Shown here piece by piece: positions 1 to 8,251 of a stretch of DNA of 64,000 bases (positions are counted from its first letter, which is position 1; each line of letters opens with the position of its first letter). The notes below the pieces were generated by a model, which saw only the letters and a program-made list of their open reading frames with translations, was not told the origin of the DNA and searched no databases. Source of the DNA: Bacteroidales bacterium (lineage in GTDB: Bacteria; Bacteroidota; Bacteroidia; Bacteroidales; Paludibacteraceae); assembly GCA_012837935.1 (NCBI GenBank), contig DUQG01000038.1, forward strand, positions 1 through 64,000, read 5' to 3'. The position numbers and the translations under genes are program-made.

Positions 1-13
1 ATAACAAAAAAAA

Positions 14-34
14 GAAGAACATTTTTAGTTCTTC
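14..34 (-). terminator. terminator-like hairpin, minus orientation
   Basis: Seven-base perfect inverted repeat (GAAGAAC/GTTCTTC) with a 7-nt loop; read on the minus strand it is followed by a run of T. No minus-strand gene lies close upstream (nearest is sufD, ending at 1748), so it may be a relic or belong to a gene outside the window. Confidence 0.35.
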
Positions 35-120
35 CGGATCGGTGTGCTTTGTTGTCAAATTTTCAGTATAAAAAATCGAAATATACCGACGAAAAGAAAA
101 TATCACCAAAAAAAATAAAA

Positions 121-152
121 GAGCAAGACTGAAATAGTTATCAATCTTGCTC
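121..152 (-). terminator. terminator-like hairpin, minus orientation
   Basis: Eight-base inverted repeat (GAGCAAGA/TCTTGCTC) with a 16-nt loop. On the minus strand it is followed by TTTTATTTTTTTT, the form of an intrinsic terminator. The gene it would serve is not visible. Confidence 0.4.
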
Positions 153-168
153 TAAAATTTGAATTTAA

Positions 169-564
169 CGAATATCCCTAAAAACTCTTGAAACAATCAA
201 GGGATTAGGTTTCCAAACGATTGTGACAATAATTAGTGAGACAAATGGTTTTGAAAGCATTCCAAGCATTCGTAAAGTTGTAAGCTATGCCGGTTTGGAT
301 GTACGCGAACACCAGTCCGGTCCTTATGCAGGAAAAACTCGAATAACCAAAAAAGGAAATTCTAACATACGTTATTGTCTTTATATGCCGGCTTTAAATG
401 CAATACAACACAACAGGCCGATTAAGGACTTGCATCATCGAATTGTAGAACGTAATCCAAAAATCAGACAGAAAGGCGTTGTTGCCGCTATGCGTAAGCT
501 ACTTATTTTAGTTTTTGTTTTATGGAAAAAGAATGAACCTTTTGACCAAAACTATAAATGGTAA
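169..564 (+). pseudogene. IS110-family transposase, C-terminal remnant
   Basis: The frame is open from 169 (after a stop at 166-168) to 564, with a GTG at 223. It encodes only the C-terminal transposase domain of the IS110/IS116/IS902 family: a helix-hairpin-helix-like start (GLGFQTIVTIISETNGF), then YAGLDVREHQSGPYAGK and TKKGNSNIRYCLY, the region holding the family's conserved serine. The N-terminal DEDD RuvC-like domain is absent. A complete enzyme has about 300-400 residues, so this is a broken insertion sequence. IS110 elements use a DEDD nuclease, a serine and a bridge RNA for recombination; this copy cannot act alone. Confidence 0.8.
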
Positions 565-1010
565 GCCTTGATATTGATAAATAACGGACAATGTGAGACC
601 AAAGCTCTTTCTCATTTGTCTCGACACGCAGTGTCGCTATACAAAAGAAGCGGGAACTTTGCCTGCTTCACGAGATAAACAACGGCGTAAAGTTTCGACC
701 GTAAGTCTTCTCATTTGTCTGAAACAAAGATAACAAAATTTATTAAAAAACAAAAAAAGAACGTCTTTTATTTGGTTTTAATCATAGTATCTATCGGGAT
801 AGACTGTTTTTTTGTTACTTAATCGTTTTTTTGGAAAAGTAGAAAAATAAAAAATATCATTTTTTATTTACTATATGAGCTTTTACAAAAACACTCAATC
901 TTACTACAAATTATCTTTTTATAGTAAAAAACTAAATGAACTATATGTACTATGTGTCAAATTTAAATCATAATGCGATTAGGAATAGATGCGGATAATC
1001 ATTAAAAAAT
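565..1010. other. gene-free spacer with structured stretch after the IS remnant
   Basis: A 12-bp direct repeat TCTCATTTGTCT occurs at 610-621 and 709-720. Between the copies lie two hairpins: CGACAC-GCA-GTGTCG (622-636) and an 8-bp stem with one mismatch at 647-670. This could be the non-coding end of the IS110 element (a bridge-RNA relic) or unrelated repeats. From 721 to about 1010 the DNA is AT-rich and I see no gene or clear signal. Confidence 0.35.
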
Positions 1011-1017
1011 ATTGTTG

Positions 1018-1025
1018 TACTTTTG
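1018..1025 (+). promoter_or_regulatory. -7 box of msrC promoter
   Basis: TACTTTTG matches the Bacteroidota -7 consensus TAnnTTTG, 22 nt before the msrC ATG. No clear -33 TTTG is seen. Confidence 0.5.
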
Positions 1026-1047
1026 TAAACAGCTAACAATTTAAATT

Positions 1048-1524
1048 ATGGCAGAAACTCTTATAATCTCACCCGATCAGTCGAAAGAAAACATCTACAA
1101 AGAACTTATTCCGCAACTAAAAGCACTTGTGGAAGGCGAGACGGATTTAATTGCCAATTTGGCAAATATCGCGGCAGCGCTAAAAGAGACTTTCGGTTGG
1201 TGGTGGATCGGATTTTATTTGGTAAAAGGGGATGAATTGGTGCTCGGACCGTTTCAAGGACCGATTGCCTGCACACGCATTAAATATGGACGTGGCGTGT
1301 GCGGAACTACGTGGAAAGAGAAACGTTCGTTTTTAGTACCCGATGTAAATCAATTCCCGGGACATATTGCTTGCAGCAGTGCGTCGGTATCAGAAATCGT
1401 TGTTCCAATTTTTGACAAGCAAGGCGATGTTTTTGCCGTGTTGGATGTGGATAGCGAACGGTTTGATGTGTTGGATGAAGTAGATGTGAAGTATTTGGAA
1501 AAAATGGCTGAAATGATAAAATAG
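1048..1524 (+). CDS. msrC: free methionine-(R)-sulfoxide reductase (GAF domain)
   Basis: 158 residues, a single GAF domain, the full length of the fRMsr (YebR/MsrC) family. It reduces free L-methionine-(R)-sulfoxide in the cytoplasm using thioredoxin. The three catalytic/resolving cysteines are visible at C75, C85 and C109; the 10 and 24 residue spacing equals that of the characterised E. coli enzyme. Family motifs WWWIGFYL, GPFQGPIAC, GRGVCGT and DVDSERFDVLDEVD are present. It starts at the ATG behind a TAnnTTTG box and stands alone between an IS remnant and the convergent suf operon. Function is confident from the cysteine pattern. Confidence 0.92.
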   Translation: MAETLIISPDQSKENIYKELIPQLKALVEGETDLIANLANIAAALKETFGWWWIGFYLVKGDELVLGPFQGPIACTRIKYGRGVCGTTWKEKRSFLVPDVNQFPGHIACSSASVSEIVVPIFDKQGDVFAVLDVDSERFDVLDEVDVKYLEKMAEMIK

Positions 1525-1607
1525 AAATACAATCACATTGAATTTATCTGAATTATTTTCACATGTAAAATCAACTAAACCAATAATAATTTGCTTTTAA
1601 AAATTAA

Positions 1608-1667
1608 AACTACGAATTTGACGAATTACACGAATAAAAATTCGTGCAATTTGTGCTATTCGTAGTT
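1608..1667. repeat. 60-bp palindromic repeat, copy 1
   Basis: Two 28-bp arms (1608-1635 and 1640-1667) around an AAAA loop; the arms pair with a few mismatches. The right arm is identical to that of the perfect palindrome at 8150-8209. It lies in the convergent space between msrC and sufD, where it could also act as a bidirectional terminator. Confidence 0.75.
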
Positions 1668-1747
1668 ATTATAAATAATTATTTTGTGTTATTTTATAAA
1701 ATGTCAAGATGACAATTATGTAGAAAATATCCTTCGTTCATCATAAT

Positions 1748-3142
1748 TCACGAACAAAAACTACATCCGTCACACTTACTATGTCCGCCACGCAAGCGTT
1801 TTTCTACCATTTTCTTAATGCGGTCTTTCAGCGCATCAATTCGGATAAACTCAATCACATCAGCAGCAAAAGCAAACATCAGCAACATTCGAGCTTCTTT
1901 CTCAGGAATACCACGCTGACGCATATAGAACATTGCCTTTTCATCCAATTGTCCAATCGTTGCTCCGTGTGAACATTTCACATCATCGGCAAAAATCTCA
2001 AGCTGCGGTCTTGTACGCATTTTTGCTGTGCGTTTAAGTAGGATGTTTTTGTTATTCTGATAGGCAAGCGTTTTTTGTGCATCTTTTTCCACATAAAGTC
2101 TTCCTGTAAATCCACCTTTTGCTTCATCATCCAAAATATACTTGAAGAGTTCGTTGCTGTGCGAATTTGGCTTATTGTGCAAAATAGAAGTGAAATTATC
2201 CACCACCTGCTTGCCGTCAGAAAGTGCCATTCCGCAAAGATGCGTTTCACAGTTTTCACCGTCAAGTGCAATCTCAACATTATTTCGGCTTACACCATTG
2301 TGCAAAGTCAGCAAATTACCCAATACATTCGAATTTTGTTCCTGCTTAATAAGCAAGGTAGAAACATCAGTTGTTTCACGACTTACACTTTCCAGCTTGT
2401 AGTGCTCGTAGAAAGCATTTTCACCCACAAAAACTTCCGTAACCCGATTTGAGAAAAATCGCACATCGTCCACCGTGTGGTCGCAGACAAGCATCTGAGC
2501 CTTAGCACCTTGCTCTACCACAACCAGATTTCGGCTGTTCGCCATAAAATCCACATCCGAACGCATAATGTTAATTATCTGAATGGGACGGTCAAGGATT
2601 ACGTTTTTTGGAACATAAATAAAAAATCCATCTTGCGCAAAAGCCCCATTAAAGGCAACTAATCCATCATTTTGCTTGTCGGCTAATTTGGAAATATGTT
2701 TTTCCACCAGTTCAGAATGCTCTTCCGACGCTTGACGAAGGCTCGTAACAATCACACCTTCCGGCAACGATTTGTTTCTCTCGTAATTCGTAGGATAAAA
2801 CGCATCATTTACTACGAAATAGAGATACGCCGAAATTCCAGGCACATCGCATTTGAAAACATCATAAGGATTTATCGGGAAATTTACTCGCTTGATATTC
2901 AGTCCATAATCCACGCTCAGCGGCTCACGAAGGTCGGTATATTTGTAGTTTTCCACTTGCGGTGTCGGAAAACCCAATTCCCGAAACTTCTTGAAAGCCT
3001 TATCCCGCCCCGCATTCAGTGCCGTAGCAGAGTGCGAGCAAATCGTGTCGGTATATTGCTCGTAAAGTTCGATATATTGTTGTTCAAAGAGTACGGTTTC
3101 TTTCTTTTCCCGCACCTGAACATCTGTTTTATTCTTTGTCAT
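1748..3142 (-). CDS. sufD: Fe-S cluster assembly protein SufD
   Basis: 464 residues of the SufB/SufD family, with the C-terminal right-handed beta-helix core (CSHGATIGQLDEKAMFYMRQ) that in SufD/SufB forms the scaffold interface. SufD joins SufB and the ATPase SufC in the SufBC2D complex that builds Fe-S clusters in the cytoplasm. It is the last gene of sufB-sufC-sufD. Notable: the protein ends in a cysteine-rich tail, KCDGCSFCS, giving a CxxCxxC motif that canonical proteobacterial SufD lacks; the tail may be lineage-specific. The usual downstream sufS (cysteine desulfurase) is absent here. The start ATG at 3142 gives a normal length. Confidence 0.95.
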   Translation of the reverse strand: MTKNKTDVQVREKKETVLFEQQYIELYEQYTDTICSHSATALNAGRDKAFKKFRELGFPTPQVENYKYTDLREPLSVDYGLNIKRVNFPINPYDVFKCDVPGISAYLYFVVNDAFYPTNYERNKSLPEGVIVTSLRQASEEHSELVEKHISKLADKQNDGLVAFNGAFAQDGFFIYVPKNVILDRPIQIINIMRSDVDFMANSRNLVVVEQGAKAQMLVCDHTVDDVRFFSNRVTEVFVGENAFYEHYKLESVSRETTDVSTLLIKQEQNSNVLGNLLTLHNGVSRNNVEIALDGENCETHLCGMALSDGKQVVDNFTSILHNKPNSHSNELFKYILDDEAKGGFTGRLYVEKDAQKTLAYQNNKNILLKRTAKMRTRPQLEIFADDVKCSHGATIGQLDEKAMFYMRQRGIPEKEARMLLMFAFAADVIEFIRIDALKDRIKKMVEKRLRGGHSKCDGCSFCS

Positions 3143-3230
3143 CTTTAACTTAATCTTCTATTTAACCCTAATACTTTGTACATCCATCATCGGTCATCAA
3201 ACATCAGACACCCGACATCATACATCCGAC
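3143..3230 (-). repeat. degenerate GATG-type spacer between sufC and sufD
   Basis: On the coding strand this 88-nt spacer is a run of imperfect GATGT/GGGTGT units, including GGGTGTCTGATG. The same unit string occurs in the spacer after upp (60832-60880), and related units precede the M16 gene (27770-27805). No promoter or hairpin is clear. Confidence 0.4.
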
Positions 3231-3968
3231 TTACTTCAGCCAATCGTAACCTTTTTCTTCCAACTCCAAAGCCAAAGTTTTATATCCGGTTTTGATAATT
3301 TTTCCGTCGTAAAGTACGTGTACAAAATCAGGTACAATATAATCCAAAAGTCGTTGATAGTGCGTAATTACGATACTTGCATTTTCAGGTGTTTTCAGTT
3401 TATTTACCCCGTTGGCAACAATGCGCAATGCATCAATATCAAGTCCGCTATCGGTTTCGTCAAGGATTGCCAGTTTCGGATTTAGCATTGCCATTTGAAA
3501 AATCTCGTTGCGTTTTTTCTCACCACCTGAAAAACCTTCGTTTACCGAACGGCTTGTCAGTTGGCTATCCATTTCTACCAATTCTTTTTTCTCACGCATC
3601 AAACGCAAGAAATCAGATGCAGAAAGCGGTTCTTCCCCGCGGAATTTGCGTTGTTCGTTGATGGCTGCGCGCATAAAGTTCACCATACTCACACCCGGAA
3701 TTTCTACCGGATATTGGAAACTTAGAAATACACCTGCCCCGGCACGCTGTTCCGGTGCCATTTCCAACAAATCTTGCCCTTCGTAGGTAATTTTTCCTTT
3801 GGTTACTTCAAAGGCAGGATTTCCCGTAATTACCGATGCTAATGTCGATTTACCCGAACCATTCGGTCCCATAATGGCGTGAACTTCGCCTTTATTTACC
3901 GTCAAATCTATTCCTTTTAATATCTCTTTTCCGTTGACGGATGCGTGTAAGTTTTTTATTTCAAGCAT
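3231..3968 (-). CDS. sufC: Fe-S assembly ATPase SufC
   Basis: 245-residue ABC-type ATPase. Walker [10 protein letters not shown] is at residues 34-42, the signature is GFSGGEKKR, and Walker B is [12 protein letters not shown] with the SufC-typical ETDSGLD. SufC binds SufB and SufD and powers cluster assembly on the SufBC2D scaffold; it is a soluble protein, not a transporter. It is the middle gene of the minus-strand suf operon, 71 nt after sufB and 88 nt before sufD. Length and motifs are full and normal. Confidence 0.97.
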   Translation of the reverse strand: MLEIKNLHASVNGKEILKGIDLTVNKGEVHAIMGPNGSGKSTLASVITGNPAFEVTKGKITYEGQDLLEMAPEQRAGAGVFLSFQYPVEIPGVSMVNFMRAAINEQRKFRGEEPLSASDFLRLMREKKELVEMDSQLTSRSVNEGFSGGEKKRNEIFQMAMLNPKLAILDETDSGLDIDALRIVANGVNKLKTPENASIVITHYQRLLDYIVPDFVHVLYDGKIIKTGYKTLALELEEKGYDWLK

Positions 3969-4039
3969 ATTAGTATTTTAAAACATAGAAAACAGTAGCT
4001 TTTCTATTTGTTCTATATCATTTTATTATTTCTTCAAAA

Positions 4040-5476
4040 TTATCCCACTGACCCTTCCAGCGTAATCTGCAACAGTTTCTGCGCTTCCACGGCAAATTCC
4101 ATCGGAAGTTTATTCAGCACTTCTTTTGCGTAACCGTTTACAATCAATCCCACGGCAGTTTCGGTGTCAATTCCGCGCTGATTACAATAGAAAATTTGGT
4201 CTTCGCTGATTTTGGAAGTGGTTGCTTCGTGTTCAATAATGGCGGTGTCGTTATTTACTTCCATATAAGGGAAAGTGTGTGCACCGCATTTATCACCAAG
4301 TAGCAAGCTATCGCACTGCGAGAAGTTCCGTGCATTTTCTGCCTTTGGATTAACACGCACCAAGCCTCGGTAACTGTTGTTGCTCTGCCCGGCCGAAATT
4401 CCTTTGGAAAGGATATGGCTCGACGTGTTTTTGCCGATATGTATCATTTTGGTACCTGTGTCGGCTTGTTGGTGGTTGTTGGTTACCGCAACGGAATAAA
4501 ATTCCGCCGACGAATTATCGCCCATCAAGATAGTGGACGGATATTTCCACGTGATTGCCGAACCGGTTTCCACCTGCGTCCAAGACAGGCGTGAGTTTTC
4601 CCCTTTACAAATTCCTCTTTTTGTAACGAAATTATAAACACCGCCATTGCCGTCTTTATCACCCGGATACCAGTTTTGCACAGTAGAATATTTCACTTCG
4701 GCATCTTTCAATACCACAATTTCCACCACTGCCGCGTGCAATTGATTTTCATCTCGCATCGGTGCCGTACAGCCTTCCAGATAGGAAACATAACTTCCTT
4801 CTTCCGCCACAATCAGCGTACGCTCAAACTGTCCTGTATTAGCCGCATTGATACGGAAATAGGTAGAAAGTTCCATCGGACAGCGAACACCTTTAGGAAT
4901 ATAAGCAAACGAACCGTCGCTGAAAACCGCCGAGTTCAACGCCGCAAAATAGTTATCGGCATACGGAACCACCGATGCCAGATATTTCTGCACTAAATCA
5001 GGATGTTCACGCACAGCTTCGCTAAACGAGCAGAAAATAATTCCCATTTCAGCCAAGTTTTCACGGAAAGTAGTTTTTACTGAAACACTGTCCATCACGG
5101 CATCCACAGCTACGCCTGAAAGAATTTTCTGTTCTTCGAGTGGAATACCAAGTTTATCAAATGTTTTCAGCAGTTCAGGGTCCACTTCGTCCAGGCTTTT
5201 CGGTGCATTTTTACGCGGTGCGGCAAAATAAGAAATCGCCTGAAAATCAATCGGCGGAATATCCAAATAAGCCCAATCCGGCATTTTCAGCGTTTTCCAA
5301 TGTCGATACGCTTTCAGTCGGAAATCGAGCAACCATTCCGGTTCATCTTTCTTTTTTGAAATCAGCCGCACAACGTCTTCACTCAGCCCCGGCGGAATAA
5401 TTTCCGTCTCAATATCGGTGGTAAAGCCGTATTTATAATCGTTCTGCGTTACTTCGTATATTATTTCGTCAGACAT
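4040..5476 (-). CDS. sufB: Fe-S cluster scaffold protein SufB
   Basis: 478 residues, the usual SufB length. The core contains [18 protein letters not shown] and the following [11 protein letters not shown], matching the region with the cysteine and histidine used for nascent cluster assembly in E. coli SufB. It is the scaffold and cysteine-persulfide acceptor of the SufBC2D complex. First gene of sufBCD, probably transcribed from the TAnnTTTG box at 5610-5617. No SufR- or IscR-like regulator gene lies next to it. Confidence 0.96.
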   Translation of the reverse strand: MSDEIIYEVTQNDYKYGFTTDIETEIIPPGLSEDVVRLISKKKDEPEWLLDFRLKAYRHWKTLKMPDWAYLDIPPIDFQAISYFAAPRKNAPKSLDEVDPELLKTFDKLGIPLEEQKILSGVAVDAVMDSVSVKTTFRENLAEMGIIFCSFSEAVREHPDLVQKYLASVVPYADNYFAALNSAVFSDGSFAYIPKGVRCPMELSTYFRINAANTGQFERTLIVAEEGSYVSYLEGCTAPMRDENQLHAAVVEIVVLKDAEVKYSTVQNWYPGDKDGNGGVYNFVTKRGICKGENSRLSWTQVETGSAITWKYPSTILMGDNSSAEFYSVAVTNNHQQADTGTKMIHIGKNTSSHILSKGISAGQSNNSYRGLVRVNPKAENARNFSQCDSLLLGDKCGAHTFPYMEVNNDTAIIEHEATTSKISEDQIFYCNQRGIDTETAVGLIVNGYAKEVLNKLPMEFAVEAQKLLQITLEGSVG

Positions 5477-5609
5477 TTTATTGTAAAATTTTTGAATGCA
5501 AAATCTATTTTACTGTTCTAAAAAATACGAAACAGTAATGTAGTAACAGCCAATTGGCAATTTTTGTTTGTTAAATGATTATTATCTTTGTGCTATTACA
5601 ATCTAACGG

Positions 5610-5617
5610 CAAAGATA
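5610..5617 (-). promoter_or_regulatory. -7 box, probable suf operon promoter
   Basis: Minus-strand TATCTTTG (TAnnTTTG), about 135 nt before the sufB ATG. The -33 element is weak. A second TATCTTTG at 5583-5590 reads on the plus strand, with no gene following it. The rest of the 5477-5782 spacer shows no gene. Confidence 0.45.
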
Positions 5618-5683
5618 CAAATGAAAAAGCATTTTCTTAGTTTTAAACCCTAATTTTATTAGTAACATCATATTCTAACAAGG

Positions 5684-5720
5684 AAAATGCGCACCAAAAT
5701 TTCTCTTGATACGCATTTAC
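5684..5720 (-). terminator. possible terminator of mdh
   Basis: AAATGCG/CGCATTT stem with a 20-nt loop followed on the minus strand by a short T-rich run, about 65 nt after the mdh stop. Weak because of the long loop. Confidence 0.35.
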
Positions 5721-5782
5721 ATTATTTCCTAAATCCGATTTATCTGAAAAAATCAGACAAATCAAAAAATCATTATTTCAGA

Positions 5783-6784
5783 CTATTTAATATTCGGATT
5801 CAATTTATTCCAATCTTCGTAAGCAGGAAGAATGCCGAAACCGATTACTTCGTCCACCAATTTGCGAAGGTGTGAATAGCTTGTACGAAGTGCTTCCATT
5901 TCTTCTTCTGTACCTTTTAGCTCACCGTAAGAAACGCCGTTTTTGTCAAGTGTAGTTTCCATAGCCATCATGATGTGATCAAACTCACCGTTGCTTACGT
6001 AGCAACCGGAAGGCCAACGGAATGCTTCACCACCCATCACTGCGCGAATCATTTCGATAGAAACATAAGCCGGGCTTTGGAAAGATGAACGACCACGAAG
6101 TTTAATAATGTTTGCACCACCTTTTGTAACGCGAGTTTGCATATCAGCCCACTCTTCTTTGGTCAATTTATCTGTTCCGATAAGGTCAAGAAGCGGAGTG
6201 CCTTGTACTTTTGCAGTAGATGCAAATACAGCCATAGTTTCACCGTGACCTCCGTACGTACGTGTATTGGTAACTTCGCTTTGTTTTACGCCGAAGTGTT
6301 TTGCCAATTCGCTTTGCAAGCGTGTGCTGTCCAATCCTGCCAAAGTAGTTACTTGATTAGCTTTCAAACCACTGTGCATCAATGTTACCAAACCTGTAAT
6401 ATCAGCCGGGTTGAAAATAATTACCACGTGATTTACATCCGGGCAATATGCTTTAATGTCTTTACCAAGTTGCTCAGCAATTTCGCAGTTTCCTTTTAGC
6501 AGGTCTTCGCGTGTCATTCCATCTTTACGTGGCGCACCACCTGATGAAACAATGTATTTTGCACCTGTAAATGCTTCTTTAATATCGGTAGTGAAAGTCA
6601 AGTTCAATCCTTCAAATCCACAGTGACGAATTTCTTCCGCTACACCTTCCAATCCCGTTGGGAATGGGTCATAAAGACATAGGTTTGGAGTAAGTTTCAT
6701 CATTGCAGCAGTTTGTGCCATGTTCGAACCGATCATACCGGCTGCACCTACAATTACTAATTTGTCGTTTGTTAAAAAGCTCAT
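5783..6784 (-). CDS. mdh: malate dehydrogenase
   Basis: 333-residue member of the lactate/malate dehydrogenase superfamily. The Rossmann NAD loop is VGAAGMIG (residues 12-19). Substrate and catalytic motifs include GGAPRKDGMTREDLLKGN, FNPADITG, GLDSTRLQ and the catalytic-histidine segment GGHGETM. It interconverts malate and oxaloacetate with NAD in the TCA cycle or the reductive succinate branch used by anaerobic Bacteroidota. Monocistronic, with its own TAnnTTTG box (6830-6837). The three-residue family insert pattern looks like the Bacteroidales form rather than the enterobacterial one. Confidence 0.94.
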   Translation of the reverse strand: MSFLTNDKLVIVGAAGMIGSNMAQTAAMMKLTPNLCLYDPFPTGLEGVAEEIRHCGFEGLNLTFTTDIKEAFTGAKYIVSSGGAPRKDGMTREDLLKGNCEIAEQLGKDIKAYCPDVNHVVIIFNPADITGLVTLMHSGLKANQVTTLAGLDSTRLQSELAKHFGVKQSEVTNTRTYGGHGETMAVFASTAKVQGTPLLDLIGTDKLTKEEWADMQTRVTKGGANIIKLRGRSSFQSPAYVSIEMIRAVMGGEAFRWPSGCYVSNGEFDHIMMAMETTLDKNGVSYGELKGTEEEMEALRTSYSHLRKLVDEVIGFGILPAYEDWNKLNPNIK

Positions 6785-6829
6785 AATCTTTTTGTTATAA
6801 TAGTTAATAAAAATCTTTTTTTAAGAGCA

Positions 6830-6837
6830 CAAATTTA
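6830..6837 (-). promoter_or_regulatory. -7 box of mdh promoter
   Basis: Minus-strand TAAATTTG (TAnnTTTG) 46 nt before the mdh ATG, in the divergent mdh/nfo spacer. No clear -33 element. Confidence 0.5.
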
Positions 6838-6938
6838 CTCAATATTATTGATATTGTAAAAATAATGTATAACTATTTAATGAAATTTTTCTTTAATTGC
6901 CAATATCAACTTCATCGCTTTTCAGATAGACAGATTTT

Positions 6939-6970
6939 ATTGAAAAATAAAAAAACAATCCGTATCTTTG
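6939..6970 (+). promoter_or_regulatory. promoter of nfo
   Basis: ATTG (TTG at 6940-6942), then 20 nt, then TATCTTTG at 6963-6970: good match to the Bacteroidota -33/-7 consensus. The leader is about 120 nt and begins almost at once with the hairpin repeat at 6974-7006. Confidence 0.6.
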
Positions 6971-6973
6971 TTG

Positions 6974-7006
6974 AAACCTAACAGGCTTTAGAAACCTGTT
7001 AGGTTT
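6974..7006. repeat. CCTAACAGG hairpin repeat, copy 1
   Basis: AAACCTAACAGG (6974-6985) pairs with CCTGTTAGGTTT (6995-7006). A second copy with a longer perfect stem lies at 22624-22654. Here it sits at the predicted 5' end of the nfo transcript. Confidence 0.7.
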
Positions 7007-7097
7007 GCTTAACCGTATTCTTTTAGCAAGGCAAAATTCCGCATAAAGCGTAAGTTTGCTATTTTTAATTATATAAAACCATAACAAAACTATCACA

Positions 7098-7940
7098 ATG
7101 AAATATATTGGAGCACACGTAAGCGCAGCGGGTGGCGTAGAAAACGCACCACTTAATGCACACGAAATAGGTGCAGATGCTTTTGCACTTTTTACAAAAA
7201 ACCAAAGACAGTGGATTTCGCCACCCTTGAGCGAAGAGAGTATTGAACTTTTTAAGCAAAGATGTGAAGAGTACAATTTTAAGCCTGAAAACATCCTGCC
7301 ACACGACAGCTATTTGATTAATTTGGGAAGTCCGAAAGCGGAAGGATTAGAAAAATCACGCAATTCATTTATTGACGAATTGCAGCGTTGCGAACAGTTG
7401 GGACTGAAAAAACTTAACTTTCATTCGGGCGCACACTTGAATGAAGTTTCAGTGGATGAATGCATCAGCACCATTGCCACTTCTATCAATATGGCATTGG
7501 AGAAAACAAACGGCGTAATTGCGGTGATTGAAAACACAGCCGGACAAGGCTCGGCTATCGGCTATCGTTTTGAAGAGATTGCGCAGATTATTGACCAAGT
7601 GGAAGACAAATCACGTGTTGGTGTTTGTTTGGATACGGCTCACACATTGGCGGCAGGCTACGAAATTCGCACTCGTGAAACTTTTGACGAGACATTTAAG
7701 AAGTTCGATGAAATTATCGGTTTTGAATACCTACAAGGCATGCACATCAACGACAGCAAAAAGGAAGTAGGAACGCGCGTTGATCGCCACGACAGCTTAG
7801 GAAAAGGCGTAATGGGAATGGATGTCTTTTCATTTATTATGAACGACAGCCGTTTTGATAATATCCCGTTGATTTTGGAAACGCCGGATGAATCGCTTTG
7901 GGTGGAAGAAATTAAGATTTTAAGAAGTTTACAACAGTAA
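7098..7940 (+). CDS. nfo: endonuclease IV (AP endonuclease)
   Basis: 280 residues, the standard length for endonuclease IV, a TIM-barrel enzyme with a trinuclear zinc site that cleaves 5' of abasic sites in base-excision repair. Metal-ligand segments are visible: GAHVSAAGG near the N-terminus, [50 protein letters not shown]-like segment and LILETPDE. It starts at the ATG after a long leader carrying a hairpin repeat. Monocistronic; convergent with argG across a spacer of repeats. Confidence 0.96.
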   Translation: MKYIGAHVSAAGGVENAPLNAHEIGADAFALFTKNQRQWISPPLSEESIELFKQRCEEYNFKPENILPHDSYLINLGSPKAEGLEKSRNSFIDELQRCEQLGLKKLNFHSGAHLNEVSVDECISTIATSINMALEKTNGVIAVIENTAGQGSAIGYRFEEIAQIIDQVEDKSRVGVCLDTAHTLAAGYEIRTRETFDETFKKFDEIIGFEYLQGMHINDSKKEVGTRVDRHDSLGKGVMGMDVFSFIMNDSRFDNIPLILETPDESLWVEEIKILRSLQQ

Positions 7941-8045
7941 GAAATGTTTCATTTTTCAGAATAAAACAGGGGTTCAATTCGAAAAGTTGCGGGGGAATTC
8001 TGAGTTTATAACTTTCTTTCTCTGTGCGTACTTTCGTTTTTAGTT

Positions 8046-8124
8046 GGGACTTTCGGCTTCCAGCCGAAAGATAACCAACAGATACTGTTATTTTTTTAAT
8101 GTTCGGCTGGAAGCCGAACATCCC
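8046..8124. repeat. inverted pair of REP-like hairpins
   Basis: First hairpin: GGGA foot (8046-8049), stem CTTTCGGCT / AGCCGAAAG, loop TCC (to 8070). Second: the same design on the minus strand, ATGTTCGGCT-GGA-AGCCGAACAT followed by CCC (8099-8124). Two copies facing each other 28 nt apart resemble a BIME. Related hairpins lie at 19903-19928 and 30707-30732. Confidence 0.7.
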
Positions 8125-8149
8125 CACTGCAAAGTGTTCATTTATTTTT

Positions 8150-8209
8150 AACTACGAATAGCACAAATTGCACGAATTTTTATTCGTGCAATTTGTGCTA
8201 TTCGTAGTT
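8150..8209. repeat. 60-bp palindromic repeat, copy 2 (perfect)
   Basis: Perfect 28-bp inverted repeat (8150-8177 and 8182-8209) with a TTTT loop, in the convergent nfo/argG spacer. Near-identical to 1608-1667. The 7941-8251 spacer is otherwise gene-free. Confidence 0.85.
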
Positions 8210-8251
8210 ATATAAAAAAAACGAGATGTTCGTTGTTCTTTCAACAAATCC

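Noticed and set aside
6893-7304. Minus-strand open frames across the mdh/nfo spacer and nfo start
   Set aside because: They run through the nfo promoter, a hairpin repeat and the conserved nfo N-terminus; codon pattern follows nfo, not these frames.
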